A DNA stretch of 64,000 nucleotides from Hyphomicrobiaceae bacterium (GCA_022842785.1 JALHOW010000002.1:1-64000); one strand, 5' to 3'; positions 36,936 through 46,342 are shown, counted from the stretch's first letter. Notes: generated by a model not told the origin, from the letters alone. Program-made: numbers and translations.

Positions 36936-38930
36936 ATGGATGCGCAGACGATCGACACCCCCTTGCTCGAGCGTCTCTACCAGCAGATGCAGCGCGTGCG
37001 CCGCTTCGACCAGCGCGTCCAGGAGCTGTTTCTCGAGGGATTCGTCAAAGGTACGGCGCATTCCTACGTCGGCGAGGAAGCCATTGCCGTCGGCGCCTGC
37101 GAAGCAATCGAGGACAAGGATTATATCGTCAGCCACCATCGCGGGCATGGGCACTGCATTGCCAAGGGCGCCGACCTGACGCGCATGGCGGCGGAACTCT
37201 TAGGCCGCGAGACGGGCTACTCCAAGGGCCTTGGCGGCTCCATGCACATTGCCGACATCGAGCGCGGCATTCTCGGCGCCAACGGCATTGTCGGCGCGGG
37301 CATCGGGCTCGGCACGGGCGCGGCGCTCTCGGCCAAGCTGCGCAACAGCGGCCAGATCTGCGTGGTGTTCTTCGGCGATGGCGCGTCGAACGAGGGCATC
37401 TTCCACGAAGCGCTGAACATGGCGAGCATCTGGAAGCTGCCCGTGGTGTTCGTGCTCGAGAACAACCAGTTCGGCCTCTCGACGCGGATCACCGATGTCG
37501 CGGCCATAGATCGCTTCTCGCGCCGCGCGGCAAGTTACTCCATGCCCGGTGAAACCATCGACGGCAATGATGTCATCGCCGTCTACGACACCGTGAGCCG
37601 TGCCGCATCGCGCGCCCGCCATGGCCAAGGCCCCTCGCTCATCGAATGCATTACATGGCGATGGGGCGATCACTCCATGCGCGCGAACCTGCCGGCCTAC
37701 CGCGGCGAGGACGAGGATCGCGTGTGGCGCGAGGAGCGCGACGCCATCCGCCGGGCTGGCGACGGCCTGAAAGAGCGCCAGGTGACGGAGGCGCGCCTCG
37801 CCGAGATCCGCGATACCGTCGAGAGCGAGCTGACCGCGGCCGTCGAGACGGCGAAGCTTGCTGCCGAGCCAACAGTCGCGGTCTTCGAGAACGCAGTAAC
37901 GGCACCGCATCAGGATTTCGGTCCCGAGCCTGGACCGGCGCACGAATCCGCGCGCGAACTTGGCTACGGTGAGGCCATTCGCGAAGCCATCGACCAGGAA
38001 ATGGCGCGCGATCCGCGCGTGTTCGTCATGGGCGAGGATGTCGGCAAGATCGGCGGCATCTTCGCCGCGACGCGAGGCCTCATCGAGAAGTACGGCAAGG
38101 AGCGACTGCGCGACACGCCCATCTCCGAGATGGCGATCGCGGGATCGGCTGTCGGCGCGGCGATCACGGGTATGCGGCCCATCGCCGAGATTCAGATCTT
38201 CGACTTCATCACGCACATGATGGATCCGATCGTGAACCAGGCGGCGAAGTTCCGCTACATGCTCGGCGGCGTGCCGAAAGTGCCCGTTGTTTTTCGCGGG
38301 CCGCAGGGTGGCGGCGTGCGCCTCGCCGCGCAGCACTCACAGTCGCTCGAGGCCTGGTTCTGTCACGTGCCGGGCCTCGTCGTGATGGCGCCCTCGACGC
38401 CCTACGATGCCAAGGGCCTGCTCGCCGCCGCCATCCGCGACGATAATCCCGTCATCTTCTGCGAGCACAAGCTACTCTACGTGCAAACCAAGGGGCCTGT
38501 GCCGGCCATCGAGTACGTGATCCCGGTCGGCAAGGCGGACATCAAGCGTGAGGGCAAGGACGTGACCGTCGTCGCGACCATGGCGCTCGTCGCGCCGGCA
38601 CTGCGCGCAGCCGAGCAACTCGCGCGCGAGGGCCTCGATGTCGAGGTCATCGACCCGCGCACGCTGCGCCCACTCGATACCGAGACGATCATCAACAGCG
38701 TCAAGAAGACCGGTCGCCTCGTGATCGCGCATGAGGGCTGGAAGAAATGGGGCTTCGGCGCCGAAGTCGCGGCGGCCGTGCAAGAAGAGGCGTTCGACTA
38801 TCTCGACGCGCCGATCGCACGCATCGGCATGCGCGACGTGCCCATGCCCTACAACGACACGCTCGAACGCATCGTCATCCCCGGCCAGGATGAGATCCAG
38901 GAAGCGATCAAGGCGGTCGCGTATCGGTGA
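36936..38930 (+). CDS. Fused 2-oxoacid dehydrogenase E1 component (alpha plus beta)
   Basis: A 664-residue thiamin-diphosphate enzyme in which E1 alpha and E1 beta are one polypeptide. The alpha half (about 1-320) has the ThDP motif [11 protein letters not shown] with Asn further on in [10 protein letters not shown]. The beta half (about 340-664) has [29 protein letters not shown] and [24 protein letters not shown] precedes the ATG at 36936. It decarboxylates a 2-oxo acid (pyruvate, acetoin or branched-chain type). No E2 or E3 gene is adjacent. It may be co-transcribed with the tautomerase 56 bp downstream. Confidence 0.93.
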   Translation: MDAQTIDTPLLERLYQQMQRVRRFDQRVQELFLEGFVKGTAHSYVGEEAIAVGACEAIEDKDYIVSHHRGHGHCIAKGADLTRMAAELLGRETGYSKGLGGSMHIADIERGILGANGIVGAGIGLGTGAALSAKLRNSGQICVVFFGDGASNEGIFHEALNMASIWKLPVVFVLENNQFGLSTRITDVAAIDRFSRRAASYSMPGETIDGNDVIAVYDTVSRAASRARHGQGPSLIECITWRWGDHSMRANLPAYRGEDEDRVWREERDAIRRAGDGLKERQVTEARLAEIRDTVESELTAAVETAKLAAEPTVAVFENAVTAPHQDFGPEPGPAHESARELGYGEAIREAIDQEMARDPRVFVMGEDVGKIGGIFAATRGLIEKYGKERLRDTPISEMAIAGSAVGAAITGMRPIAEIQIFDFITHMMDPIVNQAAKFRYMLGGVPKVPVVFRGPQGGGVRLAAQHSQSLEAWFCHVPGLVVMAPSTPYDAKGLLAAAIRDDNPVIFCEHKLLYVQTKGPVPAIEYVIPVGKADIKREGKDVTVVATMALVAPALRAAEQLAREGLDVEVIDPRTLRPLDTETIINSVKKTGRLVIAHEGWKKWGFGAEVAAAVQEEAFDYLDAPIARIGMRDVPMPYNDTLERIVIPGQDEIQEAIKAVAYR

Positions 38931-38986
38931 GGGCTCGAGATTAAGCAGCTCGCAAGAGCTGCTCCGACCCAGATAGGAGAAGAACA

Positions 38987-39421
38987 ATGCCGACGTATGC
39001 TTTCACCACGATGAAAGGTCTCACGCAGGATCAGCGCGAGCGGATTGTCGCGAGCGTAACCGCCATTCATGCGGAGGAAGCCACGGCTCCACGATACTTT
39101 GTGCAGGTCGTATTCTACGACGTCGGCCCCGGTGCGATGTTCGTCGGCGGCAGCCCCGCTCCCGAGAAACATGTCTGGGTAAGGGCGGATATCCGCGCCG
39201 GGCGCACTACGGAGCAGAAAGCCGCGATCATGCGGCGACTAATGCAGGATGCATCCGCGATATTGAATGTATCGACCGAGAACGTATGGATTTATATCTC
39301 GGACATTCCTGCCGAAGGTGTCACCGAATTCGGGGCGGTCCTTCCGCCTCCGGGCGGCGAAGAAAAGTGGCTCGCGTCGTTGCCGCCCGCGTTGCGCGAG
39401 AAGTTGAAGGCGGCGAGCTGA
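38987..39421 (+). CDS. Tautomerase superfamily protein, cis-CaaD/Cg10062-like
   Basis: A 144-residue member of the cis-3-chloroacrylic acid dehalogenase branch of the tautomerase superfamily. Aligned from memory with cis-CaaD, all six known catalytic positions are kept: Pro1 (after Met removal), His27 (His28), both Arg of RAGR (Arg70 and Arg73), the Tyr of WIYISDIP (Tyr103) and the Glu of TEFGAVLP (Glu114). The family includes dehalogenases and hydratases producing malonate semialdehyde. The AGGAG site lies nine bases before the ATG. It follows the fused E1 gene on the same strand. Confidence 0.85.
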   Translation: MPTYAFTTMKGLTQDQRERIVASVTAIHAEEATAPRYFVQVVFYDVGPGAMFVGGSPAPEKHVWVRADIRAGRTTEQKAAIMRRLMQDASAILNVSTENVWIYISDIPAEGVTEFGAVLPPPGGEEKWLASLPPALREKLKAAS

Positions 39422-39543
39422 TACCGGCTTGTTCCGCGCAGCCGAAGTCCGGCACCGGATTGCGCGGCGCGCCCCCGCCCTAAAACGACGCGCCCGAGTG
39501 CATCGTCATCTCGGATCGACAGCGAAGCGCCAACGAGAACCGC

Positions 39544-39759
39544 TCAGGCACCACCCTCATACTTGAATGAGACTTTCAGGCGGGAGCGATACGCCTTCAC
39601 CTTGCCATCCTCTACGACCAGATCCTGCTCGATCACTTCAGCGACGCGAAGGTCGCGCAAGGATTGACCAGCGCGCTCGACCGCACTTTTCGCAGCCAGC
39701 TCCCAAGATTCTGAACTGGTGCCGACGAGTTCGATGATCTTGTAGACGCTATTCGGCAT
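39544..39759 (-). CDS. Dodecin-like protein without the flavin-stacking Trp
   Basis: A 71-residue protein of the dodecin family, which normally forms hollow dodecamers storing flavin. The start VYKIIELVGTSSESWELAAK and the end GKVKAYRSRLKVSFKYEGG match well. The Trp that stacks on the flavin in LRNLDWFEV-type segments is Val39 here (LRDLRVAEV), and the nearby Gln is Arg59. It may have another ligand, such as CoA, or none. GGAGG precedes the ATG at 39759. Confidence 0.82.
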   Translation of the reverse strand: MPNSVYKIIELVGTSSESWELAAKSAVERAGQSLRDLRVAEVIEQDLVVEDGKVKAYRSRLKVSFKYEGGA

Positions 39760-39997
39760 GGCGTGCCTCCTACCCATACTACAATGAGGCGCGGCAAACA
39801 TGGCCGTGAGAACGGCTCATGCTCGTCCGTCTCGACATGATTTCGGTAGCATCAGCGCCCGATTGCGTCAAACCACGCTGCGCTTGAGAAGATAGGTAGT
39901 TGCGCCGCGGAATACCGGGGTTAGCACCGAAATCCGTGCCTTTCCTGCAATGACAGTATTCAAGGCTCTGACAGTCCGGAACGAGGACCGCCAAGCC

Positions 39998-42349
39998 ATG
40001 AAGCGCAAACACCTGAAGCCTGTAGCTGCCACGCCAGAGAGCAACGGCACGGCAAGTGTGCTCCCATATCCCGATTTCCATTTCCCCGGCGAAGTCGGGC
40101 GGACCTATCTCGAGTCCGATCCGGCACAGTTCCCTAAGCCTGTGCAAGCGCCCAATGGTGCGCCCAACATTCTCCTGATCCTCATCGACGACTGCGGCTT
40201 TGGCCAGTACGGCACCTTCGGCGGCGGCATTCCCTCACCGACGATGGACAAGCTTGCGGCTGAAGGACTTCGCTATAATCGCTTTCACACGACGGCGCTT
40301 TGCAGTCCGACACGGGCCGCGCTGATCACGGGTCGCAATCACCATTCAACGTCGTTCGCCGGCATCACAGAGATCGCGACGGGCTACGACGGCTATACGT
40401 GCATTCTTCCGAGAAGCTGCGGCACGGTCGGCGAAGTCCTGCGCCAGAATGGCTACATGACGGCGTGGATCGGCAAGAACCACAACACACCGACCTGGGA
40501 AACGAGCGCCGCCGGTCCCTTCGACCGCTGGGCCAACGGTCTCGGCTTCGACTACTTCTATGGCTTCAACGCCGGCGACATGAACCACTGGAACCCGATC
40601 CTGTACCAGAACAGGGATCTCGTGCCGGCCTCCACCGACCCGAACTACCACCTCACCACCGATCTTGCCGACAAGGCCATCGGCTGGGTGCGGCAGGCGA
40701 AGAGCATTGCGCCGGACAAACCATACTTCCTCTACGTCGCGACAGGCGCCACGCACGCACCACACCACACGCCGAAAGAATGGATCGCGAAGTTCAAAGG
40801 CAAGTTCGATGGCGGCTGGGACAAGTACCGCGAGGAGACGCTGGCGCGGCAGAAGAAGCTCGGTGTCGTACCGAAGGATACCAAGCTCACTGCGCGCTCG
40901 AACGGCTTGCCCGCATGGGACTCGCTCAATGCCGAACAGAAGCGCCTCTATGCGCGCATGATGGAAGTGTTCGCGGGGTACGCCGCGCACTGCGATCATG
41001 AGCTCGGTCGTGTCGTCGAGGCCTGCAAGGATCTGCCTGACGCCGACAATACGCTAATCATCTACATCGCTGGCGACAATGGCGCGAGCGCAGAGGGCGG
41101 GCTCGAAGGATCACTCTGCGAGAACATGTTCTTCAATGGCTTCCCCGAGAAATGGCAGGACAACATCAAAGCCATCGATGAACTCGGCGGCCCCAAGCAC
41201 TTCAATCACTTCCCATCGGCCTGGGCGCACGCCATGAACACACCCTTCCAATGGACGAAGCAGGTTGCGAGCCACTTCGGCGGCACGCGCAATCCGATGA
41301 TCATATCCTGGCCGGAGCGCATCAAGGACAAAGGTGGACTGCGCAATCAGTTCCTGCACACCATCGACATCGTACCGACGGTCTATGAGGTCTGCGGTGT
41401 CACGCCTCCTACCGAACTCAATGGCGTGCATCAAAAGCCGATCGAAGGTTTGAGCTTCGCCCATACTTTCGACGACGCGAATGCGGAGGGCCGACGCAAG
41501 ACACAGTACTTCGAGCAAGGATGTAATCGCGGAATGTATCATGACGGCTGGATGGCATCGTGCCCGGCATTCGTTCCTTGGAATCCCAACCGCGGTGAGT
41601 GGGATCCGGACACAGCGCCATGGGAACTGTATAAGGTCGACGAAGACTTTTCCCAGTCCAATGATCTCGCCAAGAAGCACCCCGAGAAGCTGCGGCAGCT
41701 CCAGGACATGTGGTGGGTCGAGGCCGCAAGGTACAATGTGCTGCCGCTCGATTGGCGCGGTACCATACGCCTGAACGGCGAGATGATGGGGCGTCCGAGC
41801 CTCACCCGTGGCCGCAACAAGATGACCTACTATCCCGGCACTATCGGACTGCCGGACGCCGCATCCCCACCGATGTGCAACAAGTCGTGGACGATCACGG
41901 CCGAGATCGAGGTGCTGGACGGCAAAGCCGAAGGCATGGTCATCACGCACGGCGGCCTCGAAGGCGGCTATGGCCTCTACCTGCGCGATGGTAAGCCGAC
42001 ATTCGTCTACAATTTCCTGTCCGTAGAGCGCATGACCTTCGCCGGCGACAGCCCCCTGTCGAAGGGCAAGACCAAGCTCGTTGTCGACTTCGTCTATGAC
42101 GGCGGCGGCATGGGCAAGGGCGGTGAGATCACCATGAAGGCCAATGGCAAGAAGGTCGCCGACGGCCGACTGAAACGAACCATCCCAATCCAGTTCTCGC
42201 TCGGCGAAGGCGTGGACATCGGCATGGATATCGGCTCACCCATCGACTTCACCTATCAGCTGCCCTTCAAGTTCACCGGCAAGATCGAGAAGGTAACAAT
42301 AGAGCTGAAGCCCGATCCCGCAATGAAGCTTGCGGAGGCAGCGGAGTAG
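39998..42349 (+). CDS. Type I arylsulfatase
   Basis: A 783-residue sulfatase of the alkaline phosphatase superfamily hydrolysing sulfate esters. The N-terminal metal pair is in LLILIDDCGFGQYGTFGG (Asp64, Asp65), and the formylglycine signature LCSPTRAALITGRN places the modified Cys at 102. GEVLRQNGYMTAWIGKNH gives the catalytic Lys region. No signal peptide is visible, so it is probably cytoplasmic. A C-terminal beta domain (about 600-783) resembles those of large bacterial arylsulfatases. No formylglycine-generating enzyme gene is in this window. Convergent with acdS. Confidence 0.92.
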   Translation: MKRKHLKPVAATPESNGTASVLPYPDFHFPGEVGRTYLESDPAQFPKPVQAPNGAPNILLILIDDCGFGQYGTFGGGIPSPTMDKLAAEGLRYNRFHTTALCSPTRAALITGRNHHSTSFAGITEIATGYDGYTCILPRSCGTVGEVLRQNGYMTAWIGKNHNTPTWETSAAGPFDRWANGLGFDYFYGFNAGDMNHWNPILYQNRDLVPASTDPNYHLTTDLADKAIGWVRQAKSIAPDKPYFLYVATGATHAPHHTPKEWIAKFKGKFDGGWDKYREETLARQKKLGVVPKDTKLTARSNGLPAWDSLNAEQKRLYARMMEVFAGYAAHCDHELGRVVEACKDLPDADNTLIIYIAGDNGASAEGGLEGSLCENMFFNGFPEKWQDNIKAIDELGGPKHFNHFPSAWAHAMNTPFQWTKQVASHFGGTRNPMIISWPERIKDKGGLRNQFLHTIDIVPTVYEVCGVTPPTELNGVHQKPIEGLSFAHTFDDANAEGRRKTQYFEQGCNRGMYHDGWMASCPAFVPWNPNRGEWDPDTAPWELYKVDEDFSQSNDLAKKHPEKLRQLQDMWWVEAARYNVLPLDWRGTIRLNGEMMGRPSLTRGRNKMTYYPGTIGLPDAASPPMCNKSWTITAEIEVLDGKAEGMVITHGGLEGGYGLYLRDGKPTFVYNFLSVERMTFAGDSPLSKGKTKLVVDFVYDGGGMGKGGEITMKANGKKVADGRLKRTIPIQFSLGEGVDIGMDIGSPIDFTYQLPFKFTGKIEKVTIELKPDPAMKLAEAAE

Positions 42350-42389
42350 TGCGTGGCGCAACTGCGCACAAGGGCGATCGCCCCGAGGT

Positions 42390-42430
42390 CGCGGTGGAGA
42401 TCAAGGTCGAGTAGCGCGACCTCCACCGCG
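42390..42430. terminator. Hairpin between convergent sulfatase and acdS genes
   Basis: CGCGGTGGAGATC (42390-42402) and GACCTCCACCGCG (42418-42430) pair at 12 of 13 positions with a 15-nt loop, in the 90-bp gap between two convergent stops. It is likely a shared transcription end; there is no T-run. Confidence 0.5.
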
Positions 42431-42439
42431 CTATGTCAC

Positions 42440-43459
42440 CTAACCATTGCGATACGTGTAGCTGTAGCCATTGATCGCCGGCGCGCCGCCGAGATGGGCG
42501 TAGAGCACCTTCGAGCCCTCCGGGAAGTAGCCCTTCTTCACGAGGTCGATCATGCCCTGCATGGATTTGCCCTCGTAGACGGGATCCGTGATCATGGCTT
42601 CGGTGCGCGCCGCGAGACGGATCGCGTCGTTCGTCTCTGCGCTCGGAACACCGTAGGCCGGATAGGCATAGTCCTCGAGAATGACGATCTCGTCGTCACG
42701 CACCTTGCGGCCGAGCTCCACCAGTTCAGCTGTGTTATCGACGATCTCGCGTACCTGCTCGCGGGTCTGAACGGGCGTGCCTGAGGCGTCGATGCCGATC
42801 ACGCGGTCGGCGCGATTGTCATCCGCAAAGCCGACGATCATGCCAGCCTGCGTCGAGCCCGTGACGACGCACACGATGATGTAGTCGAACTTGAAACCGA
42901 GTTCGGCCTCCTGCTTGCGCACTTCTTCCGCGAAGCCGACATAGCCGAGCCCGCCGTACTTGTGCACCGAGGCGCCAGCCGGAATGCCATAGGGTTTGCC
43001 GCCCACATCCTTGACGGACTGGATGGCGTCTTCCCAGCTCTTGCGGATACCGATGTCGAAGCCGTCCTCGACAATGCGGCTGTCGGCACCCATGAGGCGG
43101 GTCATGAGAATGTTGCCGACGCGATCGTATACGGCATCCTCGTGCGGCACCCAGCTCTCCTGAATGACCACACACTTCATGCCGATCTTCGCCGCCGTGG
43201 CCGCGACCATGCGCGTATGGTTCGACTGCACGCCACCGATCGACACGAGCGTATCGGCGTTCGAGGCGATGGCATCCGGCACGATGTACTCGAGCTTGCG
43301 CAGCTTGTTGCCGCCCATGGCGAGACCGGAGTTGCAGTCGTCGCGCTTGGCATAGATCTGCACTTTGCCGCCGATCGCCGCCGTCAGGCGCGGCAGATGC
43401 TCGATCGGCGTTGGGCCGAAAGTGAGCGGGTAGCGTTCGAACTTGTCGAGCCTGAGCAT
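42440..43459 (-). CDS. acdS: 1-aminocyclopropane-1-carboxylate deaminase
   Basis: PLP enzyme breaking ACC, the plant ethylene precursor, into 2-oxobutyrate and ammonia. It has 339 residues against 338 in Pseudomonas AcdS, with long identical blocks such as [16 protein letters not shown] and [22 protein letters not shown] Lys52 lies in [10 protein letters not shown]. The Glu of VYEGKSM and the Leu of YAHLGGAPA (Glu295 and Leu322 of the Pseudomonas enzyme), which separate real ACC deaminases from D-cysteine desulfhydrases, are both present. GGGAG favours the second ATG (43459). It is divergent from an Lrp-type regulator. Confidence 0.95.
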   Translation of the reverse strand: MLRLDKFERYPLTFGPTPIEHLPRLTAAIGGKVQIYAKRDDCNSGLAMGGNKLRKLEYIVPDAIASNADTLVSIGGVQSNHTRMVAATAAKIGMKCVVIQESWVPHEDAVYDRVGNILMTRLMGADSRIVEDGFDIGIRKSWEDAIQSVKDVGGKPYGIPAGASVHKYGGLGYVGFAEEVRKQEAELGFKFDYIIVCVVTGSTQAGMIVGFADDNRADRVIGIDASGTPVQTREQVREIVDNTAELVELGRKVRDDEIVILEDYAYPAYGVPSAETNDAIRLAARTEAMITDPVYEGKSMQGMIDLVKKGYFPEGSKVLYAHLGGAPAINGYSYTYRNG

Positions 43460-43597
43460 GGCCATCTCCCGTTGCGAAAGTGCTCGGAATCTAGCTCATA
43501 CCAAGAGATAGGTGCTTTCAAAGTTGGATTTCTCTATGATTCTTACCATCGACAATGACCGCATCATGATATTATTCTTCCCCGGAGTCACAATCAT
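43460..43597. promoter_or_regulatory. Divergent acdS-acdR promoter region
   Basis: A 138-bp AT-richer gap between the divergent start codons of acdS and the Lrp-type gene. By analogy with known acd loci it should contain both promoters and the Lrp-type binding site. I see no perfect long palindrome, only short elements such as ATCATGAT near 43563-43570, so I cannot place the operator. Confidence 0.5.
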
Positions 43598-44086
43598 ATG
43601 AGAGAATCTTCCACGGCCGCGGAAGCCTACGAACTCGATCGCCTGGACCGCCGGATCCTCCAGCGGCTGCAGCGGGACGGGCGCATGACGAATGCGGATC
43701 TCGCCAAGGACGTGAATGCGAGCGCTGCCACGTGCCACCGCCGCACCGAGCAGCTTTTCAAGAGCGGCTACATCCGCCGCGTGCGTGCCGAGATCGCACC
43801 TGAGAAAGTGGAGCGTGGGACACTCGTCATGGTTGGCGTCGTGCTGGACCGCTCGACGCCCGAGAGCTTCAGCGCTTTCGAAGCCGCTGTGCGGAAGCTG
43901 TCATTCGTGCTCGACTGCCATCTCGTGGCGGGCGACTTCGATTTCTTCCTGAAGATCCGCGTGCGCGACCTCGCCGATTTCAATCGACTGCACGGCGAAC
44001 AGCTTATCGGCCTCCCCGCGGTGCGCCAGACGCGGACGTTCTTCGTGATGAAGGAAGTGATCGACAACGCGCTGCTGGACTTCTAG
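43598..44086 (+). CDS. acdR: Lrp/AsnC family regulator, probable AcdR
   Basis: A 162-residue regulator. The HTH is LDRRILQRLQRDGRMTNADL followed by VNASAATCHRRTEQLFKSGYI. The RAM ligand-binding domain contains HLVAGDFDFFLKIRVRDLADF. Lrp-type AcdR proteins encoded divergently from acdS activate it in response to ACC; the arrangement here is the same. Its stop codon shares the bases CTAG with the stop of the convergent MocR gene. Confidence 0.9.
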   Translation: MRESSTAAEAYELDRLDRRILQRLQRDGRMTNADLAKDVNASAATCHRRTEQLFKSGYIRRVRAEIAPEKVERGTLVMVGVVLDRSTPESFSAFEAAVRKLSFVLDCHLVAGDFDFFLKIRVRDLADFNRLHGEQLIGLPAVRQTRTFFVMKEVIDNALLDF

Positions 44087-45543
44087 CGCTTGGCCCGCGA
44101 GCGTGGTCGCCGCTGCTTGCCGATGACCTCGCGCGCGGCCTGTCCGAGGTGCCGCGCCGCAGCGCGAAGCTCGCCCAACGAGTGACCGGAATAACCGAGA
44201 ATGAAACCCTCGGGGCCCGCTGCCGCGAGGCGTGTCTCGGAAAGGAGCTTCGCATCGACATTGGCGCTTTCGCGAATGCGGATGGCATCCTCGGTCTTGA
44301 TGCTGTCCGGTAGGCTCGCCACGAGGTGAAGTCCCTGCGCTGGCCCGTAGAGCTTGAGCACATCGCCGGCCGCTTCACTCAAGGTATTGACGACGGCATC
44401 GCGCGCCTCCCGGTATCGCCCGCGCATACGGCGCGTGTGGCGCGCGAGTGATCCATCCGCGAGCAGATCCGCAACCGCATCCTGCATGAAGCGCGGCGGA
44501 AATCGGTCCAGCGACGCACGCGCCGCGATCACCCGCCCCACGATTTCAGGCGGAAGAACCATGTAGGCGAGGCGCAAGCCCGCAAACAGCGTCTTTGTGA
44601 ACGTGCCGATGTAGATGACGCGTTCTCCGCCAATGCCGGCCAAGGCCGTCAAAGGGGGACCTGCAAAGCGATACTCGCTGTCGTAGTCGTCCTCGATGAT
44701 CCAGCTTTGCGTGGCGCGCGCCCAGTCGATGAGCGCAATGCGCCGGCGCATGCTCATCGTAACGCCCGTCGGGAACTGATGCGACGGCGTAACGTAGGCG
44801 GCACGCGCCTTCGCCTTTGTGCGCAGTCCTGCGGCGACGTCGAGCCCTTCGTCGTCGACCGGTACGGGCACGAGCTTCATGCCCGTAGCCCGCAGCGTAA
44901 CATGCGTGGCGTAGTAGCCCGGATCCTCCATCCATATGCCATCGCCGCGCGCGAATAGGGCCTCCACGCAGAGACGGAGCGCGTGCTGTGTGCCGCTCAC
45001 GATCGCGATGCATTCGGGATCGCATCGCACACCACGATGGATGGCGAGATGCTGCGCGACCTGCTCGCGGAGGCGCGCGCTCCCGCGCGGATCGCCATAT
45101 CCCATTTCCTCGGCGCCGGCCGTCAACACGTGATGGCGCAAGGAACTACCGAGGCGGCGCAGTATATCGTCATCGACGAACGTATGACCGAGTGCAAACG
45201 GCCGCCGCTTGGACGGTGCGAAGCTCTGCTGCAGGGGCAGCGCGGAAACAGGCGGCAAGGGCAGATCATGCGCGACGTACGTACCCGCACCGTGCCGTGC
45301 CTCCAGGAGCCCGTCGCTGACAAGATGCTCGTAGGCCGCAACGATCGCATTCCGCCGTACGCCCAATTGCTCGGCGAGATTGCGACTCGATGGCAGCTGC
45401 AGGCCGGCCTGAAGGCGCCCCTCGACGATGGCGGCCCTGAGTGCGGCGTGTACGCGCGCGCTCTGATTGCCGACCGTACCGTCGAGCACGATCGGCAGAT
45501 CGGACAGACGACTGCCGTCACGCAAAGTGGTTGCTGATTTCAT
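44083..45543 (-). CDS. MocR-type GntR/aminotransferase-fold transcriptional regulator
   Basis: A 486-residue regulator. The N-terminal GntR winged helix covers ARVHAALRAAIVEGRLQAG and LPSSRNLAEQLGVRRNAIVA. It is fused to a type I aminotransferase-fold domain containing SWIIEDDYDSEYRFAG and the PLP Lys in IYIGTFTKTLFAGLR. PLP binding probably serves as the signal. The ATG at 45543 fits the start of homologues. It faces a pyridoxamine-phosphate-oxidase-like gene across 71 bp, the usual partner of MocR proteins that sense B6 vitamers. Confidence 0.92.
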   Translation of the reverse strand: MKSATTLRDGSRLSDLPIVLDGTVGNQSARVHAALRAAIVEGRLQAGLQLPSSRNLAEQLGVRRNAIVAAYEHLVSDGLLEARHGAGTYVAHDLPLPPVSALPLQQSFAPSKRRPFALGHTFVDDDILRRLGSSLRHHVLTAGAEEMGYGDPRGSARLREQVAQHLAIHRGVRCDPECIAIVSGTQHALRLCVEALFARGDGIWMEDPGYYATHVTLRATGMKLVPVPVDDEGLDVAAGLRTKAKARAAYVTPSHQFPTGVTMSMRRRIALIDWARATQSWIIEDDYDSEYRFAGPPLTALAGIGGERVIYIGTFTKTLFAGLRLAYMVLPPEIVGRVIAARASLDRFPPRFMQDAVADLLADGSLARHTRRMRGRYREARDAVVNTLSEAAGDVLKLYGPAQGLHLVASLPDSIKTEDAIRIRESANVDAKLLSETRLAAAGPEGFILGYSGHSLGELRAAARHLGQAAREVIGKQRRPRSRAKR

Positions 45544-45545
45544 GA

Positions 45546-45574
45546 CAGAGTGGACCTCGATTTCGACCACTCTG
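45546..45574. promoter_or_regulatory. Inverted repeat between MocR and PNPOx-like genes
   Basis: CAGAGTGG (45546-45553) and CCACTCTG (45567-45574) form a perfect 8-bp inverted repeat with a 13-bp spacer, directly upstream of the MocR start codon and 40 bp before the PNPOx-like ATG. It is a plausible binding site for the MocR regulator controlling both genes. Confidence 0.6.
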
Positions 45575-45614
45575 CGCATTCATTCTAAGGAGGTCAACGC
45601 CCAAGGAGCCCGAC

Positions 45615-46340
45615 ATGGCTGATGGCCAGAGCTATCCCGTCGATGAGATCAACAAGGTCAAACGGCGCCACGACCGTGGCCACTACGACCACGAGACCGT
45701 TCACGCGCTCCTCGATTCAGGCGTGCTCTGCCACGTCTCGTATGTGATCGACGGCCAGCCGTTCTGCACGCCGACGCTCTACTGGCGCGAAGGTACGCGC
45801 CTCTACTGGCACGGCAGCAGCGCCAGCCGGATGCTGCGCAATCTCTCCGAGGGCGAGCCCGCCTGCCTGACCGTGACGCATCTGGACAGCCTCGTTCTCG
45901 CGCGATGCGGCTTCAATCATTCCGCCGACTATCGCTCGGTCATGGCTTTCGGCAAGGCGCGCATCGTCGAAGATCAGGCAGAGAAAGAGCAGGCGCTCGT
46001 GATGATGGTCGATCGCTTCTTCCCGGGCCGCACAGCACAGCTTCGCCAGAGCGACAAGCAGGAGATCAAGGCTACGGCCGTCATCTACATGGACATCGAG
46101 AAGGCCTCGGCGAAGATTCGCGCCAAAGGCGTTGCCGACGACGATGAGGATTACCTCCTGCCGATCTATGCCGAACGCATGCCGATCTACACGGTGATCG
46201 GGAAACCCGAGGCCTGCCCGCGTGTCCTGGGTGGCATCGAACGACCGGCCAATTTGGCGCCCTATGCTTCGGGACGTCTGCTGGAAGAGGCCGCAAAGGA
46301 ATCGTACGCCATTGCGTATGCGGTGACGGAGAAGGCCTGA
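45615..46340 (+). CDS. Pyridoxamine 5'-phosphate oxidase family flavoprotein
   Basis: A 241-residue protein with the split-barrel FMN-binding fold: HALLDSGVLCHVSYVIDGQPFCTPTLYW (in parts: LLDSGVLCHVSYVIDGQPF), RLYWHGSSASRMLRNL, YRSVMAFGKARIVED. Such proteins resemble NimA-like nitroreductase/PNPOx-related enzymes, not true PdxH. AAGGAGG is upstream. Divergent position to a MocR regulator suggests control by a vitamin B6 or related signal. The reaction is unknown. Confidence 0.88.
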   Translation: MADGQSYPVDEINKVKRRHDRGHYDHETVHALLDSGVLCHVSYVIDGQPFCTPTLYWREGTRLYWHGSSASRMLRNLSEGEPACLTVTHLDSLVLARCGFNHSADYRSVMAFGKARIVEDQAEKEQALVMMVDRFFPGRTAQLRQSDKQEIKATAVIYMDIEKASAKIRAKGVADDDEDYLLPIYAERMPIYTVIGKPEACPRVLGGIERPANLAPYASGRLLEEAAKESYAIAYAVTEKA

Positions 46341-46342
46341 GG

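Noticed and set aside
35725-37179. A 484-codon plus-strand frame opposite the P450 gene
   Set aside because: The P450 heme loop and ExxR motif prove the minus frame; the plus frame also runs out of frame into the E1 gene.
42349-42417. A short in-frame tail after the sulfatase stop ending EVAVEIKVE, considered as a frameshifted sulfatase C-terminus
   Set aside because: The sulfatase ends at a plausible length with a complete C-terminal domain, and the tail overlaps a hairpin; there is no support for a frameshift.
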